A stretch of 64,000 bases of DNA from Bin75 sp965200435 (lineage in GTDB: Bacteria > Nitrospirota > Nitrospiria > Nitrospirales > UBA8639). Made by a program: the position numbers and the translations under genes. Below the pieces are notes generated by a model. It did not search any database. It had not been told where the DNA came from and saw nothing but the letters and a program-made list of their open reading frames with translations. Below, piece after piece: positions 19,975-29,355 of this stretch (position 1 is the stretch's first letter; each line of letters opens with the position of its first letter). Where the stretch lies: NCBI GenBank assembly GCA_965200435.1, contig OZ241337.1:1426001-1490000 (forward strand). The letters run 5' to 3'.

Positions 19975-21423
19975 TCATACGGCAAAGACTTCGCGTCCAC
20001 GCTTTTTGAGTTTTGCCCATTCTCGAGGGAACATCACTTTCGTCCGGCGCCGACGAGCCCGCAGTCTTTCGACGATCTGTCCGACGGCGAATGCGGTTTT
20101 CACGCCACGGCTCGTTTGGAGCAATTGCCGGAGGCGCTCCTCCATGACGACCGCGTCCTGGTGATCGCCCAAGATATCCTGGTTCCGTTTGGTTTGGCGG
20201 ATGAACCGTATGGCGGGTTTCCCCATGGTTTCGAGGGCGAGTTCGGCGGCATAGCGAGTCCGTTTGGTGCGAATTCGCAGTTGATGCAGTTCATGATCCG
20301 AAGGGTCTGACGTCCCACGCTTGCCGGCTTTGATCAACTGTTTGAATTCTTTCGCCGCCAGGTGCATCAGTGAACTCTCGGGGGCGTCACGCAACGCCGG
20401 GGCCTGGGTAGCCTGCTCAAGGCGGCCCAAGAGGTTCACATAGCGATCGCTCCGAAGGACGTCGAGTAACTGCTGGCGGGCTTGGGCACGATGGGCCTCA
20501 ACCGTGGTCAACAATCGTTCGAAAATTTTGCGTTCGGCAGCGGGAAGCACGTGGGCTTCCGTCGCAAGTTGCTCGAGCAGGACGTCCTGATCCCGAACCG
20601 TGCCCAGCTTGGCCCCCAGCCATCGGAGTTCCTCTTGCAAGGACGCATACCATTCCGGCTCCAGTAAGACTCTCACCGCCCGAAGGAGCGCTCGAAACCG
20701 TCTGACTCCGACGCGCATCTGGTGGAGTTCTTCCGGGTCTTTGCCGAGTCGCGTTCCGGGGTCGTGAAGCAGAATGTTCCGGAGTTGTGTGTGCAGGATG
20801 GTTTTGAGGCGTTCCGAGAAGGGTGCTGATTCGGGAAGACAGGAATCCGAAAAATTCAGGTTTAAGGCTTGAAAAACTTTCGGCCGGGAATCTCCGTCGT
20901 GCGCGCCTGCTGCACGAAGGGTCGTCACGATTGCGGCGAGTTCTTTTTCCTTCCCTGAACGGAGTTCCACTTCGATCTCGTTCACATGCCCGATGACTCG
21001 TCGGGCGCTGAAGATCCTGACCTGGTCGATGACGACGTCGGCGATTGGCTTGTCATCATGTTGAACCATGACGCCGGAACGACGCGTCTGGAGTTTTGCC
21101 ATGGCCGTCAACGCTTCACGTCGCAATACGGCAAAGAGGAGATGTTCCAATGGGGGTGGCGGGGATGCGCGACCGGAAGCCATCTCCAGTTCCAATCGGG
21201 CGGTCTGTCTCGGGAGTTTCAGTTGCCAGAAGACGCGGCGCTGTTCCGTCCTGCGACGGAGTGTGATCCCCAGCCGGGCTAGCCTGAAATCAACGGTATC
21301 GAAGTAGGTGGAGGTGAACAGCCGAGAGGGAAGCGGCTCACCAGGGAAATGGGGCATCCGAAACGGGTGGCCCATCTTGAGCTTGACTTCCCGCTCCAAC
21401 GTTTCCCGTAGAACGCAGTCCAT
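19975..21423 (-). CDS. CYTH-CHAD domain protein (polyphosphate-associated)
   Basis: The CYTH triphosphate-tunnel domain starts with the ExExK motif at residues 10-14 (EREVK). The CHAD domain fills the C-terminal half, with its conserved His/Arg helices (ELHQMRVGVRRFRALLRAVR and HELHQLRIRTKRTRYAAEL). CHAD domains bind polyphosphate and CYTH domains often hydrolyse triphosphate, so a role in polyphosphate use or storage next to ppk1 fits. The ATG at 21423 is chosen because homology begins there; the frame is open up to 21567. Codirectional with ppk1, 158 bp upstream of it. Confidence 0.8.
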   Translation of the reverse strand: MDCVLRETLEREVKLKMGHPFRMPHFPGEPLPSRLFTSTYFDTVDFRLARLGITLRRRTEQRRVFWQLKLPRQTARLELEMASGRASPPPPLEHLLFAVLRREALTAMAKLQTRRSGVMVQHDDKPIADVVIDQVRIFSARRVIGHVNEIEVELRSGKEKELAAIVTTLRAAGAHDGDSRPKVFQALNLNFSDSCLPESAPFSERLKTILHTQLRNILLHDPGTRLGKDPEELHQMRVGVRRFRALLRAVRVLLEPEWYASLQEELRWLGAKLGTVRDQDVLLEQLATEAHVLPAAERKIFERLLTTVEAHRAQARQQLLDVLRSDRYVNLLGRLEQATQAPALRDAPESSLMHLAAKEFKQLIKAGKRGTSDPSDHELHQLRIRTKRTRYAAELALETMGKPAIRFIRQTKRNQDILGDHQDAVVMEERLRQLLQTSRGVKTAFAVGQIVERLRARRRRTKVMFPREWAKLKKRGREVFAV

Positions 21424-22126
21424 AACCTCAAAGATTGAGCTAGGGTGGAAAGTCGAAAGACTAGCACGACTGCCGATAGAAGACAAAGAGAAATTACGCG
21501 CCAGTTGCGACGAAAGGGAGAGCAGGAGGTCGAGAAGGCAGGTGACCTGAAAGACGAAGCGCCTCACAGGTGCTCCTTATGGACGAAGAAGGACAGCATG
21601 GAGCCCGTCATACGACTTCTTCCCATAAAGAGAAAGATGCCGAGGAAGAAAGCCTGATGTTGGAGGGGCTTGTCGGAACGACCAGATTGCGTATAATGAT
21701 GCCGGCATCTTTGAGCTTTCCGATCACGTGCCGGTGACTTCGTGACAGCACTTCATGGCAGAGTCGCCTATCGTCGTGCTTGTCTTGCCCGCTGTCCCAC
21801 CCTGGTAGACAGGGATTCATGAATAGTTCGCGATACAAGGCGCAGTCTTATTTGGAAAAGAACACTACCCGTTTTCTCGGGACCATGTGTGATCTGAGGG
21901 TTAAATTGTCACGGCCTGGGTGTTACATTGTCAGAGGTCAGGGGTTGGTGAGAACCGATTGTGCTACGGAACCTCTGATGTAGTGTGATAGCGGGATGCA
22001 GGGCAAGGCGTCCCGGAGCGAAACCCGAAGCGTATCATAGAGATAGGTGAGGGTTGAGCGAGGACACAACGCCGCCATGCGCCCGATAGTGCACTACATC
22101 AGAGGTTCCCTACCCGATGAAGGAAC
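21424..22126. other. Intergenic region with MITE, no supported gene
   Basis: Divergent gap between the CYTH-CHAD gene and the phosphatase gene. Apart from MITE copy C I see no gene with recognisable protein features or a good ribosome binding site; short frames on both strands look random. Promoters for both flanking genes should lie here, but I could not place one securely. Confidence 0.5.
21968..22109. repeat. MITE copy C (142 bp)
   Basis: Flanked by CTAC on both sides (21964-21967, 22110-22113). Inverted orientation relative to copies A and B. It ends 17 bp before the GTG start of the phosphatase gene, so it must form much of that gene's 5' leader or promoter region. Confidence 0.9.
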
Positions 22127-22924
22127 GTGAACGGTTTCATGGATGCCGACGAACTCAAACACCTGCTGGCTCTTTCAATCCGCGCGGCACAAACGCCGGC
22201 CGGAATGCTTCTCGACTATTTTACGGATCGCGCGCTCTGCGTCGAACGTAAAAGCGACGGCTCTCCGGTCAGCATTGCGGACCGCGAGGCAGAAACCGCG
22301 ATTCGGAACGTCTTACAGGGCGATCCGGTCTCCGCGGGATTTGACGTTCTGGGCGAGGAGTTTGGAGGGCAAGGACACAAGACGCGCTATCGCTGGTTGA
22401 TCGATCCCATCGACGGCACGCGCTCATTCGTGAATGGGATTCCCTTATTCGGCACCATCGTGGCGTTGGAAGACCGGGAAACCGGCAGGGCGCTCGTTGG
22501 GGTCATCCATTTGCCTGTGCTGAACAGGACGTATAGTGCGGCTCGAGGGTTGGGGTGTGTTTGTAACGGGATGGCGGTTTCGGTTTCCCGGGACGCAGCA
22601 TTGGAGACCAGTATCATGGCCACGGGAGATATGGCACAATTCATCAGTGCGGGCTGTGAAGGGATGTTCCGGCAACTGGCCGGCGCGTGTCCGTATCTTC
22701 GGGGCTATACCGATTGTTTCGGCCATACGCTGGTGCTCAACGGATCAGTTGGTGCCATGGTCGATCCGGCCCTCAATCCCTGGGACGCCGTGGCCACTCA
22801 AGTCCTGGTTGAAGAGGCCGGTGGGACGGTCGTCACTCGTCAGTCTCGCGCGGAGAACAAACTCGACGTCCTGTTCGGAGCGCCGGACCTGGTCGAACAA
22901 TTAGTGTCGTTCCTGCGCTTCTAG
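22127..22924 (+). CDS. Inositol-monophosphatase-family phosphatase (histidinol-phosphatase-like)
   Basis: 265 residues, the family's usual size. The metal-binding motifs are in order: GEEFG near residue 78, WLIDPIDGTRSFVNG near residue 92 and NPWDAVATQVLVEEAGG near residue 220. The RSFVNGIPLFGTIVAL context resembles the HisN type of histidinol-phosphate phosphatase more than classic SuhB, but the substrate cannot be fixed from sequence; CysQ-like or inositol phosphatase activity are alternatives. GTG 22127 has AGGA close by; ATG 22139 is an alternative start with better spacing. Confidence 0.75.
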   Translation: MNGFMDADELKHLLALSIRAAQTPAGMLLDYFTDRALCVERKSDGSPVSIADREAETAIRNVLQGDPVSAGFDVLGEEFGGQGHKTRYRWLIDPIDGTRSFVNGIPLFGTIVALEDRETGRALVGVIHLPVLNRTYSAARGLGCVCNGMAVSVSRDAALETSIMATGDMAQFISAGCEGMFRQLAGACPYLRGYTDCFGHTLVLNGSVGAMVDPALNPWDAVATQVLVEEAGGTVVTRQSRAENKLDVLFGAPDLVEQLVSFLRF

Positions 22925-23061
22925 CTTGTGTCGGTCGGGCCCGGTCGGGTGAGCGACGCCTGACCCGCCCGCAGCACGTTGGTCGATGAGGATTCGTTGG
23001 CTCCGTCGCGGTTCTGCGTTTTCCACACAATCGTCACATTTTCATAACGGTTTTGTGCTAT

Positions 23062-23203
23062 GGAACCTCTGATTTAGTGTGATAGCGGGATGCAGGGCAA
23101 GGCGTCCCGGAGCGAAACCCGAAGCGTATCATAGAGATAGGTGAGGGTTGAGCGAGGACACAACGCAGCCATGCGCCCGATAGTGCACTACATCAGAGGT
23201 TCC
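23062..23203. repeat. MITE copy D (142 bp)
   Basis: Same orientation as copy C and close to it in sequence, about 95% by eye. Flanks are CTAT and CTAA, so the duplication is no longer exact. It lies between the phosphatase and ppx genes, so copies C and D bracket the phosphatase gene as direct repeats. Confidence 0.85.
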
Positions 23204-23270
23204 CTAAAACCTGCCTACCGTATGAATAGAGAAAAGCGGAACGTCCGTAACGGGAGAAAAGGGTGACACG

Positions 23271-24890
23271 ATGTCGAAGATTGCCGTGATAGACATTGGG
23301 ACCAATTCCATTCATATGGTCTTGGCGGAAGCCGAACCGGACGGCTCGTATAAGATTCTTGACCGGTTCAAGGACATGACCCGTCTGGGCGATGGGACGT
23401 TTCGACAGCGGCGCTTATCCGCGGAGTCCAAGGCGCGGGGCGTTGAAGTCCTGAAAAACCTGACCGCTCTGGCACGGAACAAAGGGTTTGATCGAATCCT
23501 GATGGCGGCGACCAGTGCGGTTCGTGAAGCGCGCAATAGCGGTCAATTTATCGAGGCGGTCTCCAAAAGCACGGGTGTTCGAGTCAAAGTCGTGACGGGA
23601 CAGGAAGAGGCGCGCCTCATTTATTTGGGGGTTCGCCAGAGCATGGATTTAACCGATCTGCCGACTCTCCTGGTGGACGTGGGCGGAGGGTCGGTTGAAC
23701 TCATTGTGGGGAATCGAGATCGCTTGCTTCATGCCGTGAGTCTCAAACTCGGTGCCATTCGCCTCAAAGATCAGTTTTTGACTAAGGCCCCGCCCACGAA
23801 AGCCAAACTGCGTGCCATGCAAGAGCTCATCCAGGAGGAACTGCACGCAGCCTTCGAACGATTTCGTCAAACGGAGTATGATCGAGTCGTGATGTCTTCC
23901 GGCATGGCCGCGAACCTGACGGAAATCATCTATCTGGAACGGACCGGCAGCCCCATCCCGCAGCTCAATCTCTCGACCATCGCTCTGAAAGAAATTCGTG
24001 CCGTCGAGCAACGGCTCGCGACACACAACGTGGAAACACGGCTTGGCATCCCGGGTCTGGACCCACGACGGGTGGATACGCTGTTGGCTGCGACGTCGGT
24101 GATTCGCCAGTGTCTCGAAATCGTGGGGCATAAGGAAGCCACCATTAGCGACAGAGCCATGCGTGAAGGGTTGGTCTACGATTTTATCCAAAAGAACCGC
24201 GAAGGGTTGCGGATCGAGCAGGAAATTCCGAACATTCGATTACGGAACGTCGTGGCGTTGGCCAGACGTTGTCATTACTCCGAGACGCATGCTCGTCACG
24301 TGGCGATGTTGGCCAAATCCCTGTTCGACCAAACGAAACCCTTGCATGGCATGGACGATCAGGAATACGAATGGTTGGAATATGCCGCGTTGCTCCACGA
24401 CGTGGGGTATGCGATCAACCCGCGCCAACACCACAAGCACAGTTATTATCTTATTACGAACAGCGACTTGGCCGGGTTCACCGCCGAAGAAATCGAGATG
24501 ATCGCCAACGTCGCCCGCTTCCACCGCCGGGCGTTACCCGGGCCGCAGCACGTGCCGTATAAAATCATGTCCCCTGCCAGGCGAAAAGTGCTGGAGAAAC
24601 TCAGTGCGATATTGCGGATTGCGGATGGCTTGGATCGCAGTCACTTTTCCATTATCCAGGAGATCAACGTGACGATCGGGAAAACCGTCAATATCGAATT
24701 GCACGCGCTTGCCGATTCGGAGTTGGAAATCTGGACGGCACAATCGCGAGTGGACCTGTTTCAGAAGGTCTTCGGACGAACGGTCACCTTTACCGTTCAG
24801 GTAGAACCGGGTCTTTCGACAAACGGCAGAGTGACTCAGGCTCCCCGGTCTGCGGCCAACGTTGCGGTCAACGTTTCACCAGTTTCCTGA
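23271..24890 (+). CDS. ppx: Ppx/GppA-family exopolyphosphatase with C-terminal HD domain
   Basis: 539 residues. The N-terminal ASKHA fold has the phosphate-1 loop IDIGTNSIHMVLAE at residues 7-20, then AATSAVREARN, GQEEARLIYLGV and VDVGGGSVELIVG. The C-terminal HD-type domain has ALLHDVGYAINPRQHHKHS and RFHRRALP, as in long Ppx proteins. It removes terminal phosphates from polyphosphate or converts pppGpp to ppGpp; the nearby ppk1 favours polyphosphate. The ATG has GGGAGAAAAGGG upstream. It overlaps the convergent sixA gene by 23 bp. Confidence 0.88.
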   Translation: MSKIAVIDIGTNSIHMVLAEAEPDGSYKILDRFKDMTRLGDGTFRQRRLSAESKARGVEVLKNLTALARNKGFDRILMAATSAVREARNSGQFIEAVSKSTGVRVKVVTGQEEARLIYLGVRQSMDLTDLPTLLVDVGGGSVELIVGNRDRLLHAVSLKLGAIRLKDQFLTKAPPTKAKLRAMQELIQEELHAAFERFRQTEYDRVVMSSGMAANLTEIIYLERTGSPIPQLNLSTIALKEIRAVEQRLATHNVETRLGIPGLDPRRVDTLLAATSVIRQCLEIVGHKEATISDRAMREGLVYDFIQKNREGLRIEQEIPNIRLRNVVALARRCHYSETHARHVAMLAKSLFDQTKPLHGMDDQEYEWLEYAALLHDVGYAINPRQHHKHSYYLITNSDLAGFTAEEIEMIANVARFHRRALPGPQHVPYKIMSPARRKVLEKLSAILRIADGLDRSHFSIIQEINVTIGKTVNIELHALADSELEIWTAQSRVDLFQKVFGRTVTFTVQVEPGLSTNGRVTQAPRSAANVAVNVSPVS

Positions 24891-25371
24891 GTTGAGCCGG
24901 TTCCAGCCACCATTGTAACACGCCGTTCCCGCGTCGGGGTTTTCCGTGAAACCGGATACAGCAGGCTCCGGCTTTTTTAAACGACAATCCTGAAACGGGC
25001 TGGCCCAACAGCATCATGCCGGCGGTATGCCCCAGATGCGGTTCATGGCCGACACAGAGCACGCAGTCATCATCGGAAAACGGGGCCAGCACACTGAAAA
25101 AATCTTCCGGAGATGCATCCGATTGCAGTTCGGCACAGGGTTGGGGTTGCTCGGCACAACCCAGCGTTTCCTTCGCAATGTTGGCGGTTTGCCGGGTCCG
25201 GAGGAATGGGCTGCACAGGAGCTGTGTCGGGCTGACGCCGAGCCGGGCCAAGCCTCTTACGGCTTTGTGTGTTTTCTCGATACCCTCAGCGGTCAACGGA
25301 CGCGCGTGATCCTCCTGTTGCCAGTCTCGCCAATCAACGGCAATACCATGTCGGAATAAAATACAATCCAT
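24868..25371 (-). CDS. sixA: SixA-type phosphohistidine phosphatase
   Basis: 167 residues, histidine phosphatase superfamily. The catalytic RHG is at residues 7-9 (ILFRHGIAVD), SPFLRTRQTA supplies the second Arg and VGHEPHL the second His. SixA removes phosphate from phosphohistidine domains of signalling proteins. Its 3' end overlaps the 3' end of ppx, a convergent arrangement. Confidence 0.85.
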   Translation of the reverse strand: MDCILFRHGIAVDWRDWQQEDHARPLTAEGIEKTHKAVRGLARLGVSPTQLLCSPFLRTRQTANIAKETLGCAEQPQPCAELQSDASPEDFFSVLAPFSDDDCVLCVGHEPHLGHTAGMMLLGQPVSGLSFKKAGACCIRFHGKPRRGNGVLQWWLEPAQLRKLVKR

Positions 25372-26292
25372 GGTCGGGTCTCAAAAAAAATTGTAACACG
25401 ACTCCCCTCGTCCGTCATCTTTGTCAGTTTGGGCATGAGGTTCCTTAGGAGTAGGTCAACAATGCCGAAATCGCCGGAACCATGCAGGAACCCTGGGAAA
25501 TTCGTCGTGATGGTATGCTAGAATGTGTCACCTTGAAAGGCGCGCCCCTCGCCTTTTTTTGTCGTTGCGCCATCCCCCGGTGACAGATGTCGGGGGCAGG
25601 CTCATGGCGCTTCTTTGAAAACGGACGCTCCAAGCCGCATGAGAGGCGGCCGCGACACGTGCAAAGACAAAGACCATGGATCCCCGATGACAAATGTCGG
25701 GGATGACAAAAGGAAAGGCGGGGATTGTCAATGTTCGCTCATGCGTTGACAGAATGGTCAACGCAAGCGGGAGCGACCGGATGCGTTCCCTCCCCTTGTA
25801 AGGAAGAGTGACGAATGTCCCGGTTTTCTCTCCTTTGACGAGCGAGCAGAGGAGCGTTGCCGCCTCCGAGTTTCCTCTCCCTTGATGGGAGAGGATGAAG
25901 GTGAGGGTGATGAATCATCCAGCAAAGACCCCAAGAGCTTCGGCCACCCTCACCCGATGCCGAACAGGCGCTGGGGCAACGTCTGCGAACCCGCACTTGG
26001 CAGGGTACACGGTTCGCCGCCAAGGGGCTCTGGGCAAGTCCCTCGTTAGACTTTGTCTGAGGAGAGTCCCCTGCTCCTGACTCACCCTCACCCCAGCCCT
26101 CTCCCGTCAAGGGAGAGGGGGAGAAGTGAGGAAGGAAAAGGCGGAACCCCCACTGGGAAGGGCTCAAATCCAAGATCTATCGGGGAGAGGGGGAGAAGTG
26201 GGGAAGGAAAAGGCGGAAACGGTCAACGAATAACTGAACACCTACACGGGTGAAGGGAGAGAGGCCTCATCCGGAGTGGAAGAAAGTGGCGG
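25372..26292. repeat. Intergenic repeat region
   Basis: About 920 bp without a supported gene. Contents by eye: a palindrome with CCCCCGGTGACAGATGTCGGGGG (25574-25596), REP-like GCCGCATGAGAGGCGGC (25632-25648), a CCCCGATGACAAATGTCGGGG palindrome (25681-25701), and several CCCTCTCCC/GGGAGAGGG inverted repeats between 25860 and 26200 that recur elsewhere in the window. Frames found here translate repeats only. Confidence 0.65.
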
Positions 26293-26979
26293 ATGAAGAA
26301 AGGAGTGAGAAGAAGGATGAACGTCTTGGCAGGACTCGGATTGAGTATGGTGTGGTTGCTCACCGCGTGCGGCGGGACTCCCCATGTCGTGGCCCAGAAA
26401 GTCTATACGGACCCCAATCGGGAGGTCGGGCTTCAAATTGTTTCCGAGTACAGCCGGGAGGAGGGCTTTTCTCATCCGGCGTATCTCAAGACCGCCGACA
26501 TAGCCAACGTGCTGAAAGGGTTGTACGTCGAACGCCAAAGTTCTGCCGTCTCCTTGCCGTTGTTGGGTGGGGGTGAATCGGAGCGTTACCCTGTTTTCAA
26601 TCAAAACGAAATCGCGTTTTTTGCGCCCCTGCTTGCCCAGGGGTTCGGTCTGGCGCAGCCGAACGAAGTCGTCACGTTTTATGAGCGCGGGGAGATTTCC
26701 CACGTGCATGAAGTGAGGACTTCCGGAGGGCTGTTTATTCAGGGCGACGTGCTGTACGTGATCCTCAGCAATCATGCGGCCCAGACTGAAATTTGGCAGG
26801 ACGTCGAAGAATATCACTCACCCGTCAGACTCCAGCCCCTCAAGCAACTCGAGCCGCAACCCGGAAGTCTGGTGTTTGACCCACCCCAATTCATGGCCTC
26901 CCAGCAAGAGGCAACCTTCGGCACCATTGCCACGGGAAAGCCGTGGCAAGTCGGGGTTCGTTTTAAGGCATTGCGGTAA
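26293..26979 (+). CDS. Uncharacterised lipoprotein
   Basis: 228 residues. The signal sequence ends in a lipobox, VWLLTAC, with the lipidated Cys near residue 28. The mature part has no motif I recognise; it is mixed alpha/beta and contains QIVSEYSREEGFSHPAYL and HEVRTSGGLFIQGDVLYVILSN. ATG 26317 (MNVLAG) is an alternative start that gives a more typical signal peptide. Isolated between repeat-filled gaps. Likely anchored in the outer membrane; the function is unknown. Confidence 0.7.
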   Translation: MKKGVRRRMNVLAGLGLSMVWLLTACGGTPHVVAQKVYTDPNREVGLQIVSEYSREEGFSHPAYLKTADIANVLKGLYVERQSSAVSLPLLGGGESERYPVFNQNEIAFFAPLLAQGFGLAQPNEVVTFYERGEISHVHEVRTSGGLFIQGDVLYVILSNHAAQTEIWQDVEEYHSPVRLQPLKQLEPQPGSLVFDPPQFMASQQEATFGTIATGKPWQVGVRFKALR

Positions 26980-27561
26980 ATCCATGGATGGGGGACGGTG
27001 TCTCACGTCGCGTGCTGCTGTTATCCTTGTATGTGTTCACGAATTCGTTGACACCTTTGTCTTTGTCTGTCATCCCCGCCATCTCACCCTGCTGTCATCC
27101 TTGATCCCCGATTACGAATGTCGGGGACAGGCTATTTTTAATCGAGGATCCATGGTCTTTGCCTTTGTAGTAGCCCTTTGTCGGATTACGCTGCGCCAAT
27201 CCGACCTACAGGTTTTAGCGGCCTCTCCGTAGTTGTCGCTGCCGCATCTTATGCGGCTTGGAGAGGCCACCCCGTCATTGTCGCGGCGCGATCGTATTGC
27301 GCCCTCGCACCAGGGAAATCCGCGTCATGAGATGACGCGGCTACAAAGGTAAAAAGAACGGCCTTGGATCCTCGATTACAAATGTCGAGGATGATAGGAG
27401 GGGGGCAAGAGGTCGCGGCGGAACGAATGCGGGGGAGGGGATCTATCGGGGAATCGTGTGGTGACCGGAGAGGCGGGAGGGGGGAGGACCCTCCCTGGAA
27501 CGTGGTCCGGGAAGCTTCCTCTACAGGAGGAGTCAACGCTCCTCTCAGGAAACGCGATCGG
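26980..27561. repeat. Intergenic repeat region
   Basis: No gene supported. It holds CCCCGATTACGAATGTCGGGG (27105-27125), a TCGGATTACGCTGCGCCAATCCGACC repeat (27183-27208) of a type that recurs at 44711-44743, REP palindromes GCCGCATCTTATGCGGC (27241-27257) and CGCGTCATGAGATGACGCG (27322-27340), and a second ATCCTCGATTACAAATGTCGAGGAT palindrome (27367-27391). It separates two convergent genes, so transcription may end here. Confidence 0.6.
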
Positions 27562-29100
27562 TCAGAAGGACACGTCCCACTGAAGGCGGGCGCGTTGTTC
27601 AGTGTAAGCCGGCAAGCTTGGACGTTCTTGCTCAAGCGTCAGGTGCGAAATGTCGAGGGTCAGCTTGTTGCGGTGTCCGGCAAAGAACCAGTTGAAGCCC
27701 GTAGTCAATTCCTGGCGGAAGTCTCCGCCGCCATCCGTGTTCGGATCGACGTGTGAGTACCGGAAGGCGATCTCCAATGGCTTGGGAACGGCCGAAATGA
27801 GACCGTGCGGGAAATAGCCGGCTTGCAAATAGCCTCCGAACATGTTGGTGTTTTGTAACCCGGCCGTTGCTTCAGTATCCTTGATTGTTTTCCAATGCGT
27901 TTCATGTTGCCAGGCAAAGCCGCGGTACTTGAAGGCCGAACCGACCTGCATGCCGTTGACTTGGTAGCGGCTATCGGCGACATTGGTCGAAAATCCGTCC
28001 CCGGCTCTGCTGTCACTGCCGATGCTTCCGCACCCGCTTGAAGACCAGCGGGTACATTTGCCTTTAACCGTATACGCGCTGAATGAGGCACTTCCCGTGG
28101 GTTTCTTGTGGAACGTGACGTCACTTTGTCGCCATTTGAGCTCACGACCGAACATGTTCCATTGGATACGGCCCATGTACATCATGTTGTCGTCAGGGTT
28201 GGCTGTGGCTCGACCGGATCCGGAATAGATCCCGAGGTAGTAGTTCGTATCAAGGATCGTCCCGGGGTTCACGCGGCCGTACAACATCATCCCCACTTGC
28301 CGGTCGAGGGTAAACACCCGGTTCATAATAGACCGTTCCACCATGGTCTGTTTCCCTGATGAGTCGACCCGCTCTCTGCTGTAGTTGATTTTCCATTGGC
28401 CGATCCGCAACTTGGCCCATTTGAATTTTTCCAGCATGATGCGCCAATCGATCAGACGGGTTCTGTCGCCACAACAGGAATTGGAGGCATTCGAAATCGT
28501 GGGTTGCCAATCCACTTCCAAGAAATACTTGATCCAGGGCTTGTACCCATGCCCCCCGACCTTCAACCGGACCCGCCGAAGCTCGAACGTACTCTCTTCA
28601 TTATCACTGAAGGCGTCTGCATTGCGTGGATCTGACCGTTCGGGGAAGGTATACCGGCCTTGAAACCGCCACTGGATTTTGGTGTTGAATACCCCGTCCG
28701 CGGTGGTCAGGGTAAATCCTTTTTTCCCGAAGCCGACCTTGACCCCGGAATCCTTCTTGGCTGTCGGCATTTCGGCTGCCGGCTTTTCTTCGGCGGCGTT
28801 GAGCCGAATCCACTCTTCCTTTGAGATGATGCCTTTTTCCCTCAGAATATCCGTGAGTGAGTCTCCGGCTGTTGCCACGGACGGGTCCTTGACCCCGGAA
28901 TCTTTCTTGGCTGTCGGCATTTCGGCTGCCGGCTTTTCTTCGGCGGCGTTGAGCCGAATCCACTCTTCCTTGGTGAGGATGCCTTTTTCCCTCAGAATAT
29001 CCGTGAGTGAATCTCCGGCTGTTGCCACGGACGGGAACGTCATGGCGGTCATCATGACAAAGAACGCCATCACTCCAAAGATCCACCGTTGAATGTTCAT
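27562..29100 (-). CDS. OprO/OprP-like phosphate-selective porin
   Basis: 512 residues. Signal peptide of about 28 residues (cut near VATAG), then two 50-residue tandem copies containing SLTDILREKGI.(T/S)KEEWIRLNAAEEKP. A trimeric-porin barrel follows, beginning FTLTTADGVFNTKIQWRFQGRY and ending in the terminal Phe of QWDVSF. FELRRVRLKVGGHGYKPWIKYFLEVDW is a hallmark of the phosphate-selective porin O/P family. It imports anions, possibly phosphate or polyphosphate, which fits the nearby ppk1/ppx group; specificity is inferred. The upstream 250 bp have no gene. Confidence 0.82.
   Translation of the reverse strand: MNIQRWIFGVMAFFVMMTAMTFPSVATAGDSLTDILREKGILTKEEWIRLNAAEEKPAAEMPTAKKDSGVKDPSVATAGDSLTDILREKGIISKEEWIRLNAAEEKPAAEMPTAKKDSGVKVGFGKKGFTLTTADGVFNTKIQWRFQGRYTFPERSDPRNADAFSDNEESTFELRRVRLKVGGHGYKPWIKYFLEVDWQPTISNASNSCCGDRTRLIDWRIMLEKFKWAKLRIGQWKINYSRERVDSSGKQTMVERSIMNRVFTLDRQVGMMLYGRVNPGTILDTNYYLGIYSGSGRATANPDDNMMYMGRIQWNMFGRELKWRQSDVTFHKKPTGSASFSAYTVKGKCTRWSSSGCGSIGSDSRAGDGFSTNVADSRYQVNGMQVGSAFKYRGFAWQHETHWKTIKDTEATAGLQNTNMFGGYLQAGYFPHGLISAVPKPLEIAFRYSHVDPNTDGGGDFRQELTTGFNWFFAGHRNKLTLDISHLTLEQERPSLPAYTEQRARLQWDVSF
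28741..29040. repeat. 150-bp in-frame tandem duplication inside the porin gene
   Basis: Two adjacent 150-bp units (28741-28890 and 28891-29040) differ at only a few positions. Each encodes DSLTDILREKGI, KEEWIRLNAAEEKP and TAKKDSGVK. The near identity at DNA level points to a recent duplication of the periplasmic N-terminal segment. Confidence 0.85.
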
Positions 29101-29355
29101 AAGGTAATCTCTCCCTCAAATAAATGGTCAATGATGTGCACGTATCGACTAGGCCCGATAGCAAACGTGTGTGAGAGAAAGATGTAAAACGTATTCGTTA
29201 CGGTGGCGTTACGGCAGAATCAACGTGCCGTAAATTGTCGGAACGAAGAGTTCGTTATCGGAACATGCGAAAGAAATGGGGCGGAGACAGGGAGGAAAAA
29301 GAGGGAACAGAAGGGAAGCGGCAGGCACGCGTCGATGACGCAGACAGGTTCTTTC

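Noticed and set aside
21608..21838. 76-residue frame on the minus strand between the CHAD and phosphatase genes
   Set aside because: No recognisable motif, no good ribosome site, atypical composition. Regarded as chance.
26053..26253. 66-residue frame through CCCTCTCCC repeats
   Set aside because: Translates the interspersed GGGAGAGGG repeats (PHPSPLPSRERG), which occur in all frames in many genomes.
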